A stretch of DNA of 27,220 bases from Spirogloea muscicola. Its lineage: Eukaryota; Streptophyta; Zygnematophyceae; Spirogloeales; Spirogloeaceae. The notes beneath the pieces were generated by a model that worked only from the letters and a program-made list of their open reading frames with translations, searched no databases and was not told the origin of the DNA. Every line of letters starts with the position of its first letter. Within the stretch, counting starts at the first letter, position 1. Shown here piece after piece: positions 1 through 9,689 of the stretch. The position numbers and the translations under genes are program-made. Location of the stretch: the NCBI GenBank assembly GCA_009602725.1, contig WELB01000287.1, positions 33,043 to 60,262 of the forward strand. The letters are read 5' to 3'.

Positions 1-17
1 GCCTCGCACCCGCAGGT

Positions 18-19
<2 letters not shown>

Positions 20-54
<35 letters not shown>
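20..54. repeat. (GCC)n microsatellite
   Basis: An uninterrupted CCG/GCC trinucleotide run, with a second interrupted run near 166-195. The surrounding 1-480 is very GC-rich and reads open in several frames, so open frames here carry little weight. It may be the 5' leader or first exon of the DDA1-like gene that follows. Confidence 0.9.
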
Positions 55-480
55 TTCCGCCGCCGGCGCGGCTGCGGGTCCTTGCCTGCTCTTGACGGCG
101 GCAACGGTAGATTGGACTGCGGGTAGCGTGACAGGCGGCGGCAAAGACGGCGTCCCCTGCGCTGTCGCCGCCGCCGCTGCCGCCGCCGCCGCCGTCGCTG
201 GAGCGCGGGCAGCAGCGAGGCCAGCGGCCTGCCGTAGCCGGCGCCAGTGCCGCTGCGTCGGCGCCTATCGCCGCCCATTGCCGGCGGCCCAGTGGTCGCG
301 GACGCTTGGCCTGCCCACGGCGCCCTCGACGGCGCAGTGGGCGGCGCTTGTTCGCCATGCCGGCGGGCCGTCGCCAGAGCGCCGGCGGGGGCCGTGGCCG
401 CCAAGGCCCACTGGCGTTGCCGCTCGTTCGTGCACGCTCCTCACAGCTGTCCCGCAACTGCGGCGCTTCTCTCGCAGCAG

Positions 481-1214
481 CTGACGGCGGCGACGTACCA
501 TGCAACGCACGACCGCACGCAGCCGCCGCCCCATCAAGGTCCCTCCTCTCCTTCGCCCTCCCTCTTGCGCTGCTACCTCAGGCACCGCATTGGCGGGGCA
601 TCTGCAAGCTCTGGTCAGGCGCCAGGCTCGTGCTGGCTCTTTGGCATGAAGGCAGAGCTCGACATGAAATTGGAGCCCAGATCACTGAGCGGCAGACGTT
701 ATGAATTTGTTGGGTGTAGACATCCGGTCGCTGCAAATGTGATCAACGCTCACGGCTTGAATGGTCACTCGCTGTTGCTGCGGCACAGTGATTGCAACGG
801 AGGCCACCAACATCCTCATCCGGCACTTCTACCAGATGGCAGAGCACAAGGTACCAGTTACGCAGCAGCTGGAACTGCCCTTGCGGCACTGTCTTTTGGG
901 CGCTGTTAATGCTGGTCAATGTTGCTACTGTGATCCTTAGCTTCATGCTTGTTCTAGGCCGACATACACACTGCCTCTACCGCAGCCTCCTCTCTTGTTG
1001 CTTCTCGCACTCTCTTAGAAACAGCAATACAAATCTACACGTAGACAGCTTCGAATCCCTTGTTTGATGCAAATGCCAGCAACATCGGCCAAAGCGCGTG
1101 GCATCAGAGACGTTCCCGGCTGGGGAGCAGGAGCCCAAGCTCCTGCGACGGTCGTCCTCGGCGCTGCCGACTGTGGGCGAGCAACCCTTGCAGGAGGAAG
1201 AAGGGGCCACATAG
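481..1214 (+). CDS. DDA1: DDA1-like protein (DET1- and DDB1-associated), 5' part unresolved
   Basis: Small regulatory subunit of the CUL4-DDB1-DET1 ubiquitin ligase group, expected in the nucleus. Three exons are visible: up to 538, 789-850 and 1131-1214 (stop TAG 1212-1214). The first contains TYHATHDRTQPPPHQ. After a phase-1 GT-AG intron the second gives VIATEATNILIRHFYQMAE, ending at AAG|GTACCA. Together these match the conserved DDA1 core (plant type: TY.PTH.RT.PPP.Q followed by V..TE..NIL.R.FYQ.AE). The last exon starts at GAGCAG|GAG in phase 0 and encodes a short acidic tail ending in EEEGAT. Known family members are about 100-150 residues; about 67 are seen here. The N-terminal exon was not found: exon 1 may start at the AG just before 481 or extend left in the same open frame. 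Family assignment is firm; the start is not. Confidence 0.82.
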
Positions 1215-1325
1215 CTGGGATGGTGCAGCAGCAGCTGCTGCAACGACTGCAGGGCCTGCTCTTCATGTGGACGCTGCTCTTCATCCACACTGCTCAAGCG
1301 AGCAGCTCATGGTCTGCTTTCGGTG

Positions 1326-1562
1326 ATGGCCGCCTGCACAGCCCGTGCTTGGCTGCTCGCGCCTTTGCTTGGGCTCGCGATTTTACTGCACGGAGGATTT
1401 GCAGGCGCTGTCGGAGTGCTGTTTTGCACTCCTACCGACCCTCTCGGACTGCACGCAGCCGACTCCTATTACCAAAGCCTGATATCAAAGCCCTGCAAAA
1501 TTAAGCCCGCAATGCTGAACAAGCGCGGGTGCAGGATGACAGCTCTGGACCAACTTCTTTAA
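1326..1562 (+). CDS. Possible small hydrophobic protein or exon, unrecognised
   Basis: An open frame of 78 codons starts at ATG 1326, 111 bases after the DDA1-like stop. Its first ~30 residues look like a signal peptide or membrane segment: a short polar start, then LLAPLLGLAILLHGGFAGAVG. The rest is unremarkable and matches no family I recognise. It may be an exon of an unmodelled gene, part of the DDA1 3' UTR, or chance. There is no splice or homology support. Confidence 0.2.
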   Translation: MAACTARAWLLAPLLGLAILLHGGFAGAVGVLFCTPTDPLGLHAADSYYQSLISKPCKIKPAMLNKRGCRMTALDQLL

Positions 1563-1902
1563 CCTGAGCAGGCCCGTTTTCCAATCGTGCAAGTTAGATC
1601 AAGGCTGGCAGAGTGCTCGCTAGGTGCAGTTGTGGGCAATCCAGTAGTGGGGCAGCAGGTTAACCAATGTAGATGACTATATGGTCAGACGACTAGTCAT
1701 AAATGGATCGCCAATGTCCTGCACTGCCTGGTGGTGTCCAAAGATTGTGTAGTTTCGTAACTGGGACTCGCAGCCAGCTCACCAAGCTGCGCTTTCAGAA
1801 TGAAGAAGATGGAAGGAGTAAGGCAGAAGGATTGGTACCTTACTTCCATATGTATAGAGCTTTGAGCAGTCAGCTGTGATACTTTTATAAGTTGTGCCCA
1901 CA

Positions 1903-2210
1903 AACACAGGCAACGGTAGTCTAGCACAGCTTTATTCTAAAGCACACTACAGAGATGACTTTCAATTGACAAAATAACTCCAAAAACCTTCTGTGTGGGT
2001 AATCCATGCACTTGCCTGATTCACAAATTGGAAATAGAATACATGGTCGTGTTGCAACACAGGCAACGATAGTCTAGCACAGCTTTATCCTAGAGCACAT
2101 TGCAGAGATGACTTTCAATTGACAAAATAACTCCGAAAACCTTCTCTATGGGTGTTCCATGCACTAGCCTGATTCACAAATTGGAGATAGAATACAAGGT
2201 CGTGTTGCAA
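1903..2210. repeat. Direct tandem duplication, two units of about 153 bp
   Basis: Unit 1 (1903-2055) and unit 2 (2056-2210) both start with AACACAGGCAACG and both end with GTCGTGTTGCA. They share long identical blocks such as GATGACTTTCAATTGACAAA. Differences are scattered substitutions, roughly one in ten to fifteen bases. The unit is AT-richer than the flanks and has no coding frame I can support. It lies just downstream (minus sense) of the pseudouridine synthase exon. Confidence 0.9.
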
Positions 2211-2224
2211 GCCCAATCGCTAGC

Positions 2225-2725
2225 TTAGAAAGCAGAGGTGAGGCGCCAGACAACATCGGCTTGCTTTGTAGAATACATGCATATGGCATACTTTTTGTTG
2301 TCATAGCGTCCAACACAAGGACTATCAAATGTGCGTCCACAAGCGAAGCCCTCGGCAGCCCTGCCAGCGGTCCCTTCGACAGCGTGACGGCGGCTGTGCC
2401 GAGAAGCCGACGGGAGTTCACCTGACTCGCCTGCCTGGGGCGCGAGCGCCGCTGAGCTACTGCCGCCCCAGTCGCCACCGCCGCCAAAGTGGCAGCTGTC
2501 GCTGCTGCTGCTGCTTGGGCTGGCACTGGCGTCGCCGGATGCAACGGCGGCGGGCGGCGGCGGTCGCCGCTGCGGCGGCGGCGAGCGGTAGGGCGCGCCG
2601 TGAAGCGCCGCGGGCATGGACGCAAGGACGTGCTCGCTGTACACGCCAGCGGGCTTGTTGACGGCCACCAGGACGGCGTCGTCGTACAGCATGGCCGCGG
2701 CGCCCACCGCCGGCCCGGCGGCCAT
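2225..2725 (-). CDS. RluA-type RNA pseudouridine synthase, N-terminal exon only
   Basis: Read on the minus strand from ATG 2725, the protein soon contains LYDDAVLVAVNKPAGVYSEHV, here given as DDAVLVAVNKPAG. This is the first conserved motif of the RluA family, which isomerises uridine to pseudouridine in rRNA or tRNA. Only about the first 50 residues look like the family. After them comes low-complexity Pro/Ser/Gly/Ala sequence to a stop at 2225. The catalytic HRLD..TSG motif was not found on the minus strand down to position 1, so the gene continues through unrecognised introns, is broken, or is mis-assembled. The long open frame covering 2164-3153 on this strand is a shadow of the EF-Ts exons. 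Function is inferred from one motif; the start is uncertain because N 2739 is 14 bases upstream. Confidence 0.55.
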   Translation of the reverse strand: MAAGPAVGAAAMLYDDAVLVAVNKPAGVYSEHVLASMPAALHGAPYRSPPPQRRPPPPAAVASGDASASPSSSSSDSCHFGGGGDWGGSSSAALAPQAGESGELPSASRHSRRHAVEGTAGRAAEGFACGRTFDSPCVGRYDNKKYAICMYSTKQADVVWRLTSAF

Positions 2726-2738
2726 GGCGCGCTCCGCC

Positions 2739-2739
2739 N
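2739..2739. other. Ambiguous base N between two divergent genes
   Basis: A single N lies between the start of the minus-strand pseudouridine synthase exon and exon 1 of EF-Ts. The EF-Ts frame (codon starts at 2744, 2747 and so on) is out of phase with the nearby ATG at 2724; it would fit if N stood for two bases, or for a longer gap in the right phase. Confidence 0.95.
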
Positions 2740-2743
2740 GGGC

Positions 2744-5102
2744 TCGGCGGCGGCCATCCGGCGGCTGCGGGAGCGCACGGGCGCGCCCATGAAGGACGTC
2801 AAGGCCGTCCTCGTCGCCTGCGCCTGGGACGACGGTGCGGCCGCCGCCGCCGCCGCCGCCGCTTGCGATGGAGCAAGCGAGCGAGAGCAGGCCTCTGGTG
2901 GTGCTGAGTACATCCCGCTTCGTTGGCGGTGATGGCCGCAGAGGCGGCGTTCATGGAGTTGCGCAAGCGTGGCCTGGCGGCGGCCGGCAAGAAGCGCGGC
3001 CGCACCGCCGCCGAGGGCCTCCTGGGCGTCGCTTCCGCCCCCGGCGGCGCCGCCGTCGTGGAGGTCAACAGCGAGACGGACTTTGTGGCGCGCACTGACC
3101 TCTTCCGCCACCTGGTCTGCGCGCCACTTAAACCCGCGATCCTTAATACTCAAGTAACCCCAATTTAATCTACTGTAAGCCCAAAACCACAGCTGATACC
3201 AACAGGACTTTGCTGACTCGGGACGTCAGTAGCAGCGCCTCAGCCTGCGGCTTCGTAGTGGGGCAGCAACATGCACGGATCAAGGCTTGTGCAGTCACCT
3301 GGACTTAGCAGCTGCGATTCAGTCTCCGTCGGAACCCTTTGCCTCGGCTGCTGCAACATAACATCTGCTATGGCGGCCATTGACAAGGGGCCAATGCAAA
3401 AGAGCCCTGTGGCGCCCATCTTGCACTCATTGAAGAGCAAGCACTGGACACCACTTAGAAGCTGTTATCAAGGGGACGCTCCGTTGCCCTCTTACCTCTT
3501 CCCCACTTGCTGCTCAGCGATGGACTGTGACAAAGCAGCAACTGCGACTCGTGCCCCCCTGCAGGTGTCGCGCGTGGCTGCAGCAGCATGGGAGGCGGGA
3601 TTGAGTGGTGTCAGCAGCAGCAGCAGCATTGGCGGCATTAGGGAGGTTGCGTTGCCCCACTTGGAGGTACCACCTTACTCCCGCAGCACAATCGGCACCA
3701 ATCTGCACAATAGCACAATTGGCAAAGCTTGCCGAGCCGTGGCAGCTACTTCTGTGCGGCAGTCGGAGCCGATGCCGGATACTTCACTTGTGATTACCGC
3801 AAGTGCAGGCGTGTGTGATCACGCTGGAGCACCCGAAGCTGCAAGGAGAGGCGACGGTGCGGGACATGGTCGCAGAGGTGGCGGCCATTACCGGGGAGCA
3901 CGTGCGCCTCCGCCGAGGGTTTCGGCTGAGTCCGCCGGAAAGCAGCGGTAGCGGCTGCGGCAGCGGTGCTGTTGGCACATACTTGCACGCCAGTCCTGAG
4001 CCAGGTACGCAACATGCGACAGGTGCTCTGCCTGCGATCCTGTGAGGGTCATGCTGCTTCACCCACTGGCATGCACTCACCCAGCCGTGTCGTGCATGGC
4101 CGAAGGTTGCGTGCAGGCCTGGCAAGGATAGCTGGCCTGGTGAGCATCACAGGTGCTGGCAATGGGCTTGCGCCTCCACCACTGCAGGCGCTCCAGGAGC
4201 TTGCTGCCCAGCTTGCCATGCACGTGGTTGCTGCGCGGCCACTTTTCCTTTGCCGTGAGCTTGTCACAGAAGACGTCCAGCGGCGGGAGCGAGAGATCCT
4301 CGCCACGCAGGTCGCAAGTCGCATAGCTGGGATTTGCTCATTACAAGCCATGGGCTTGTAATAATTGTTGCCCAGGACTAGAAGCAGAGGAGGTCCTAGT
4401 GGAGGTAGCTGGGTGGTGCCAGTCAGTGCATATGCAAGATCTTGACAAAGGATCAGCAAGGCTGTGGTGGGGCAGCACTTACTCATGTCTTCTCCTCGTT
4501 TGGCTCCTGCTGGTTGGCAGGCGTCAACATCAGGCAAGCCGCAGAAAGTGGTGGACAAGATTGTCGGTGGCCGCCTGCAAAAGTACTTTGAGGATGTGGT
4601 GCTGTTGGAGCAACCGCTCGTTATGGATGACAGCAAGACCGTCGGTGTAGGTGCTAGGCTGCAGCACGCTTTTGTCCAATTCTTGCTGTTTGTTATGGTG
4701 CATTCTTGATGCAGGCGCAAGTAGAGGTTCGGATTTTTGACTGCATTGTCAAGTATTCATTTGCAGCTCAACATTGCATCCATGCCACCAGGCCTTTTTG
4801 AGTGCCGCCGGCAAGGACCTGGACTGCGAGCTGGCAGTTGCTGGCTTCCTCCGTGTGGAGGTCGGAGAGGGCATTGAGCGGTACGCAGTCACCGCTTGTA
4901 TGGAGCTGCTGCTTTTTAGCGTGCTAGACTCTTGCAGCTCAACCTGCAGTGATGGCAAGGCAAGGCGCATAGCCACTGGCAAGGCACATAGCCTGACTTT
5001 GGCGGCTTGGTAAATGTTGCTGTGCCCGCTCGCAGGGAAGACAAAGACTTTGCCGCTGAGGTGGCAGCTCAGGTTGGGAGGCTTACAGAGGCCGCCTTGT
5101 GA
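2744..5102 (+). CDS. TSFM: Organellar translation elongation factor Ts (EF-Ts), eight exons
   Basis: Guanine-nucleotide exchange factor for EF-Tu, acting in mitochondrial (or plastid) translation. Exons: ~2744-2834, 2942-3114, 3565-3666, 3809-4004, 4117-4310, 4521-4646, 4792-4880, 5036-5102. All junctions are GT-AG and the phases agree throughout. Landmarks in order: [16 protein letters not shown] (N-terminal UBA-like helix motif that binds EF-Tu); [23 protein letters not shown] (family signature); [54 protein letters not shown] with [25 protein letters not shown]; stop TGA 5100-5102. About 347 residues are visible, the usual size for a mitochondrial-type EF-Ts without its targeting peptide. 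The start and targeting peptide are missing: the reading frame meets N 2739 and no in-frame ATG is convincing. A TGTAA at 5406-5410 could be the polyadenylation signal. The exon 3 ends rest on phase and weak homology. Confidence 0.93.
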
Positions 5103-6450
5103 TGCACATGAGGCGGCACCCTGCAACAGCAGCTTAGCTCGCCATTTACGGTGTGTTTGTCCACAGCAACCTGGACAAGTCCACAACTGTATCTGCAAAG
5201 AGCACAAATCTCAACTTTTTGCAATGATTCAGGCGGTTCAAAGTACAGATGACGTCTGAGATTGCCAGCCGAAGGTAAGTGACTTTGACTGCCCCGTGCT
5301 TTCCAGCTGCCATTTTCCTGGAGCTGAAGCAGCATACATACACTGTGCAGTACAGCAAGCCACGTGTGGGAGGCAATAGGGTGGCTTGGGGGAGCTTGAC
5401 GAAATTGTAAGATGCGGCCCAATGAAGAGGCTGTCATAGGTCAGAAACGCTCATGTAGATGTGAGTGTGCTGAATGACCACATTCAGGAGGTTGGCAAGT
5501 CTGTGATCAATAGAAGAGCTTACTAGCATCGTTCCGTAGTAAAGGCAATGAGTAGCATATTGCTCAAGGAATGGTTAACAAGGCGCGGCAGGAGTCAAAG
5601 CAACAGCGCTGCAATTTGTCCGCACTTCTTGCCTCTGCAGCATGGGTGGCAATGTAGACGTTTGCTTTCTTGGGAGTAGTCAAGGTTGACAGTGCACTTA
5701 AGGGACTCCACGCTTGCTGCTGTCGACATTGTGCTGTCGTATTGAGAGAGTACCTGCCAAAACATTGGTGTTCACACACAGTGTTTTCACAATTTATGAA
5801 ATACATTTCTAAGTTGCCTGGCTAGCTGATGTCCGCGCTTGCAGGAACAGCATCTGCCCGTTGCCAGTGCAGCTGAGATCCTCAAAAGAATACAACCCAC
5901 TGTGACACAAAGGCACACTGCTCCTTGCGTGATTGTACTGAGCCTTGCTACAGATTGTGCACAATTACCGATTATGTAGACTTACAGATACAATTCGCTG
6001 TATGCAATCGTAGGTGTTTGATCTGTCAAGCCCAAATGGAAGCTTGCATATAGGAAATAATACTGACGCTTAGGCTAACGCCAAATAGTACCAAATACAT
6101 GGGCAGAGCTTACACACGATGAGCATGTAGAAATGTTGTACGTGCTAAGCAGTGTGACTTGACGGTTACCGAAGCTGTAGTGGTGCTCCCTGGCTGAAGT
6201 TGCAAGGTCAACCTCGTCGGCTGCAATGACAGTGACAGTCGCTCTTCAGTGACAATCGCTATCCAGTCAACAATACTGACCATGACTACGAGCTAAACGA
6301 GCAGCAGCAGGACTGGGGCCAGGCCGCGGGACCTTAGTCGACAGGACATGATGAGAACTCCGACCCCAAATTGGTTGCAGCAACCCGTGAAGCGTCCTCA
6401 AAATCTCACAATTCTGGTTTAGCACAGCCGGAGGCTGGCTACAAGAGAAG
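5103..6450. other. No gene recognised; EF-Ts 3' flank
   Basis: AT-richer than the coding regions. It contains only short open frames with no family resemblance. TGTAA at 5406-5410, 304 bases after the EF-Ts stop, matches the green-algal polyadenylation signal and may end that transcript. Nothing else is supported. Confidence 0.6.
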
Positions 6451-6464
6451 AAGTTTCTTCCATC

Positions 6465-6640
6465 AGAGGCGATGGCTGTGACAGGCCGGCCCAGAAACTA
6501 GAGTGGACAAACTGTGAAGGGCCAAGGAAGGTGCTAAAGCACACGGCAACGAAAGTGGCCACTAGGTTGTCAATATCCCCTGTGAGCAGCCGCACTCAGA
6601 GAAAGTAGTCTGGCCAAGAGCCCGTAGCTTCTCGGCAACT
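6465..6640 (-). mobile_element. LINE 3' tail, degenerate
   Basis: Matches the tail downstream of the LINE ORF fragment at 25207-25380. Shared blocks are GCGATGGCTGTGA..GGCC.GCCCA, a run resembling GCTAAAGCACACGGCAACGA, and GAGCAGCCGC followed by TCAGAGAAA.TAGTCT. The stem-loop lies at 6473-6491. No adjacent ORF remains. Orientation is set by the ORF-bearing copies. Confidence 0.7.
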
Positions 6641-7094
6641 GTCATAGCCCCTTCAAGTGCCCGCTTTCTGACTCATACATCCTGCGGCAACGTCATCACC
6701 GCAGCAGCACGCGGCTTCCTGCCACGCGTCGGCTCCTCCGATGCTCGCAGTCCCGTGGTAGGCGCCCACGTGATAGAGCATCCGACGGGGGGGTGCATAT
6801 CGGACGGGTGGGCTGTAAGTGCTCGAAATCGAACGGCAGTCGGGGCAAAAGGGCGCGTGGTATCTAGGTGAACGCTATACGATGGAAGATCGGACGGCCA
6901 ACAGGGGGCCGAGCGGCGCGTGGCATCTTGGCAAGACGGCGCTGCGCTTATACCGAGCCTGCTCCCGAAGCGAGGAGCGGTTCAGGAGATAGTTGGGGTC
7001 ACGCAGAAAAGCGTGCTCATCAAGGAGGTGCCGGACAGCGCTGAATTGGAAGAGGGAGCTAAGAAGGAGAGCGGACCTCCAGGAAAAGCCTGGG

Positions 7095-7260
7095 CCGAAG
7101 GGGGCGAGGACTGTGAAAGGCCAGCTCACCAAGGAAGGTGGGCTGGCCTTCGTAGCTGCTTAGAATAGAAGAAGGGCTCGCCCATTGAGGATCGGGGCTG
7201 GAAAAAGCCAGCCCAAGAAAGAATGAACAAAGGACGAGAAGGGGCCAGGGGAAGCACAAG
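7095..7260 (-). mobile_element. Two LINE 3' stem-loop segments
   Basis: The first (about 7101-7130) carries GACTGTGAAAGGCCAGCTC. The second (7170-7230) carries GAAGGGCTCGCCCATTGAGG, then the stem GGGCTGGAAAAAGCCAGCCC at 7195-7214, then AAGAAAGAATGAACAAAGG. The second matches the 26362-26489 copies closely (subfamily with the CTCGCCCA.TGAGGAT flank). Confidence 0.75.
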
Positions 7261-7299
7261 CACAGCCGCTTAGAATAAGCTCGCTTATGCTCTCTCTTT

Positions 7300-7315
7300 C
7301 CCCCCCCCCCCCCCN
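7300..7315. repeat. Poly-C run ending in N
   Basis: Fifteen C residues (7300-7314), preceded by TCTCTCTTT and followed by N at 7315. The N probably marks unresolved homopolymer length. The LINE-derived segment ends just to the left and the tandem-repeat region begins to the right. Confidence 0.9.
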
Positions 7316-7486
7316 TCCCCCTCACTCTCACCAAGGAAGCCCCGCGGCAGCTTGTCACTGCCTCATTCCCGCCACTCCCGACGGCACCCAGCCGTTTCTT
7401 CTCACTGCGGGCCCTGCAAATCCACCACTGCCCTCAGAGCAAGTCCTCGCTCTGCCCCGTGCTCCGTGTAAGCTCTTGCCGCCTCG

Positions 7487-8030
7487 CCGCTTGCTCTCAC
7501 CAGCCAGAGTGGTGACGCTGCCACGGTTGCCGCTGCTGCCGCATCCGCCACTGTTGCGGCTGCCAGCATCAATGGCTGCTGCATGTTAGATTGTCCGCTT
7601 ACTCACTGGTGGGCACCCTTACTAAATTCACAGCACTCTTGCTGCCGCCCATTTTGCAGCCGCACCGCTTGCTATCACAAGCCAGCAGCGGTGCCGCTCG
7701 CGGCCAGGAGGGCGCTGCTGCCGCATTTGCTGCTGTCACAGCGTTAACTGCGGTCGGCTGCCAGCATCAACCGCTGCCGCTTGGGCACTGGTGGGAACCT
7801 GTACAACTCCTGCAGCACTCCCGCCGTCCGCCCAGTTCGCGGCTGCGCGGCTTGATACCAGCCAGCGGCGCTGCTGCTAAAAGCGCCGCTGCTGCCGCCA
7901 TCGAGGCTGCAGCAGCAAGAACGGCTGCCGCTAGCATTGATGGCGGCTGCTGCACATCAAAGGCTCTGCACCCGGTTCCCAAGCGGCCACTTTTCTGCAT
8001 CTGCCATCACCACCACCGCCGCCACAGCCA
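7487..8030. repeat. Degenerate ~180-bp tandem repeat, three units
   Basis: Units start near 7487 (CCGCTTGCTCTCACCAGCCAG), 7665 (CCGCTTGCTATCACAAGCCAG) and 7848 (CGGCTTGATACCAGCCAGC), so the periods are about 178 and 183 bp. Each unit repeats the order: Ala-type GCTGCTGCCGC block, GGCTGCCAGCATCAA or a variant, then (units 1 and 2) CACTGGTGGG and a CAGCACTC block. A decayed partial unit may precede 7487. The units have diverged considerably and one reading frame does not stay conserved across them. Confidence 0.75.
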
Positions 8031-8214
8031 CCAGCCTGAGAAGTCCAGCTGCGGGGGCCTGCATCCCTCCTCCAGCACGCATACGGCCATGCTCAGGCTG
8101 CCAGCAGACTTCGGCATGGTCGACCTACAGCAACCCCAGCAGCCACTGCCCGGACCTGGTTTGACCCTTCTGGCCCATCCCCCTGCCTCAGTGCTACATG
8201 GCATTCCAGATTAA
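7591..8214 (+). CDS. Possible low-complexity protein over the tandem repeat
   Basis: A frame of 207 codons is open across units 1-3 of the tandem repeat. Its composition is Ala/Pro/His/Gln-rich, including AAAAAIEAAAARTAAA, with no recognisable domain. It could be the repetitive N-terminal part of a gene whose later exon lies at 8374-8546, or only an effect of GC-rich repeats keeping several frames open. Internal repeat units do not preserve the protein sequence, which argues against strong constraint. Confidence 0.2.
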   Translation: MSAYSLVGTLTKFTALLLPPILQPHRLLSQASSGAARGQEGAAAAFAAVTALTAVGCQHQPLPLGHWWEPVQLLQHSRRPPSSRLRGLIPASGAAAKSAAAAAIEAAAARTAAASIDGGCCTSKALHPVPKRPLFCICHHHHRRHSHQPEKSSCGGLHPSSSTHTAMLRLPADFGMVDLQQPQQPLPGPGLTLLAHPPASVLHGIPD

Positions 8215-8373
8215 ACGTAGCCAAGGCACCACCTCCCCTCAAGACGCTCTCCTGGTTGTGCAGCCTGTCTCCAGCAAAATCTCAAGAAGGAAGGTTGAGA
8301 GATTCCCCACTTCCGCAATGATGTGATACTATTGTGCTGCCCAGGAGTGTTGCTTGTACTTGAGTTGTTGCAG

Positions 8374-8546
8374 TAACAACCATCAAGGAGCCCATTATGG
8401 AGCTTGACAGCATGTGCGAGGAGTGGCAGTCTCTGAGGGAAGCCTTTATGGATTTGCCGTTGGTACCACGCCAATTTGCACTGAACAGCCTGGTAGCCAT
8501 GGTCTTGGGGGGCTTGCTGTCCTACTTCGCTCAAAGCCAGGTCTAA
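8374..8546 (+). CDS. Orphan exon with acidic helix and membrane segment
   Basis: After an acceptor (GAGTTGTTGCAG, ending 8373) an open frame, with codons starting at 8376, encodes IKEPIMELDSMCEEWQSLRE, then MDLPLVPRQF, then a hydrophobic stretch ALNSLVAMVLGGLLSYFA, ending SQV at TAA 8544-8546. An amphipathic acidic helix followed by one transmembrane helix near the C terminus suggests a tail-anchored or terminal membrane-anchor exon. CAG|GTCTAA at the end could instead be a donor site. I do not recognise the family. Upstream exons were not identified with confidence. Confidence 0.45.
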
Positions 8547-9440
8547 GCATGGGCGCAATTTGACAAGGCCGACCAGGGCCCAAGGTGCAATTCACTCAGC
8601 CTCATCTCTACTTTTGGTGCGGTCAATAGGCGAAGAGCTAAGATGAGATGTTCATGCTCAAGCGATGTAGTCCATTGAGCATAAAAGGCATGTGTTGAAA
8701 GTCACTCTCTATTAGCAACTGTGTATGATTGAGCAGAGTTGAGGATGATAGTAGTTGGAGTATGAATCGCGATCACGCGTCCACTTGAAGCTGAAAACGA
8801 CTTCTCTCCTGTGATAGGACTCCTGCCTCAGCACCTCCAAGCTGTGAGGATACCCCACAGGCCTGCACAACAAGAGCGCTTTCAAGTCGGCCTTTACGAT
8901 TGCATTGTACAGTGGTGGGGATATCCCATGGGCCTGCAGACGAAGAGCACTTCATAGTTAGCCCGGAGGGCTGACATGCAGCAGTCTACTTGTACAGATT
9001 TGGTTTCTCCACCACATTCAACAATATTGACCATGATCCACAACTCAGCCTTTTGCAACAAGCTGCTGAGTAGATTATTTGTGTACTTGTTGCCATGCTT
9101 CATGTGCAGTTCCTAAGAGCCGAGCCAAGGGACATGGGAGAATGACCATTGTTTGGGTGGTTTCTATTATGGCCTCTCTCGACTAGCGTTCTTTATGCTC
9201 ATGATATTTTCATGGGCGAAAATGGCGTTGAAGAAGAGCTTAATCTGTGAATGCAAGCAGGGTTAGCATTGAAGCGCATGCTGCAGCCTGACCTCTGCTG
9301 CACCTGAAGCGAGGAAAAGGGTTCGTTTCTACAGGACCAGCAAGGATAGGGAGTCCAATGAGGAGCAGAGAGGCAATAGTGAGCCAGCAGCATAGACATG
9401 GCTGCTCAAGCTGTGCACTCAAAGCAAGCACATCGAGGAC
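8547..9440. repeat. Gene-free stretch holding a 72-bp-spaced direct repeat
   Basis: No gene is supported. Two diverged direct repeats of about 50 bp start at 8843 (GTGAGGATACCCCACAGGCC) and 8915 (GTGGGGATATCCCATGGGCC); both continue into CTGCA..A..AAGAGC.CTT. The rest is unremarkable. Confidence 0.6.
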
Positions 9441-9689
9441 AGTCAGGCGGGTGAGAGAGTGCTAATAATGGATGCATGATGTGTGCAAAGGAAGGTGCAA
9501 GCGTATCTGGGGAGGAGGGGGTTGGTGGAGGGTATTGCTGATTGTACTGGATTGGGAGCTCTGTCAGTCAAGCCGCCGCTCCTTGGGGGGATGCCTGAAA
9601 CAAGCCGGCGAGCCCACGTGGATTGTCCGTTGGCTCCGCAGCCAGGTCGAAGGCAGCCGGCTTCACCTGCGCCATGTAGCGCGATTGGG

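Noticed and set aside
2164-3153. Long minus-strand open frame of 329 codons
   Set aside because: It lies antisense to EF-Ts exons 1 and 2, is low-complexity Arg/Ala/Pro, and is out of frame with the real pseudouridine synthase motif; a shadow of GC-rich DNA.
5069-5437. Minus-strand frame behind EF-Ts
   Set aside because: It has no family resemblance and overlaps the last EF-Ts exon antisense.
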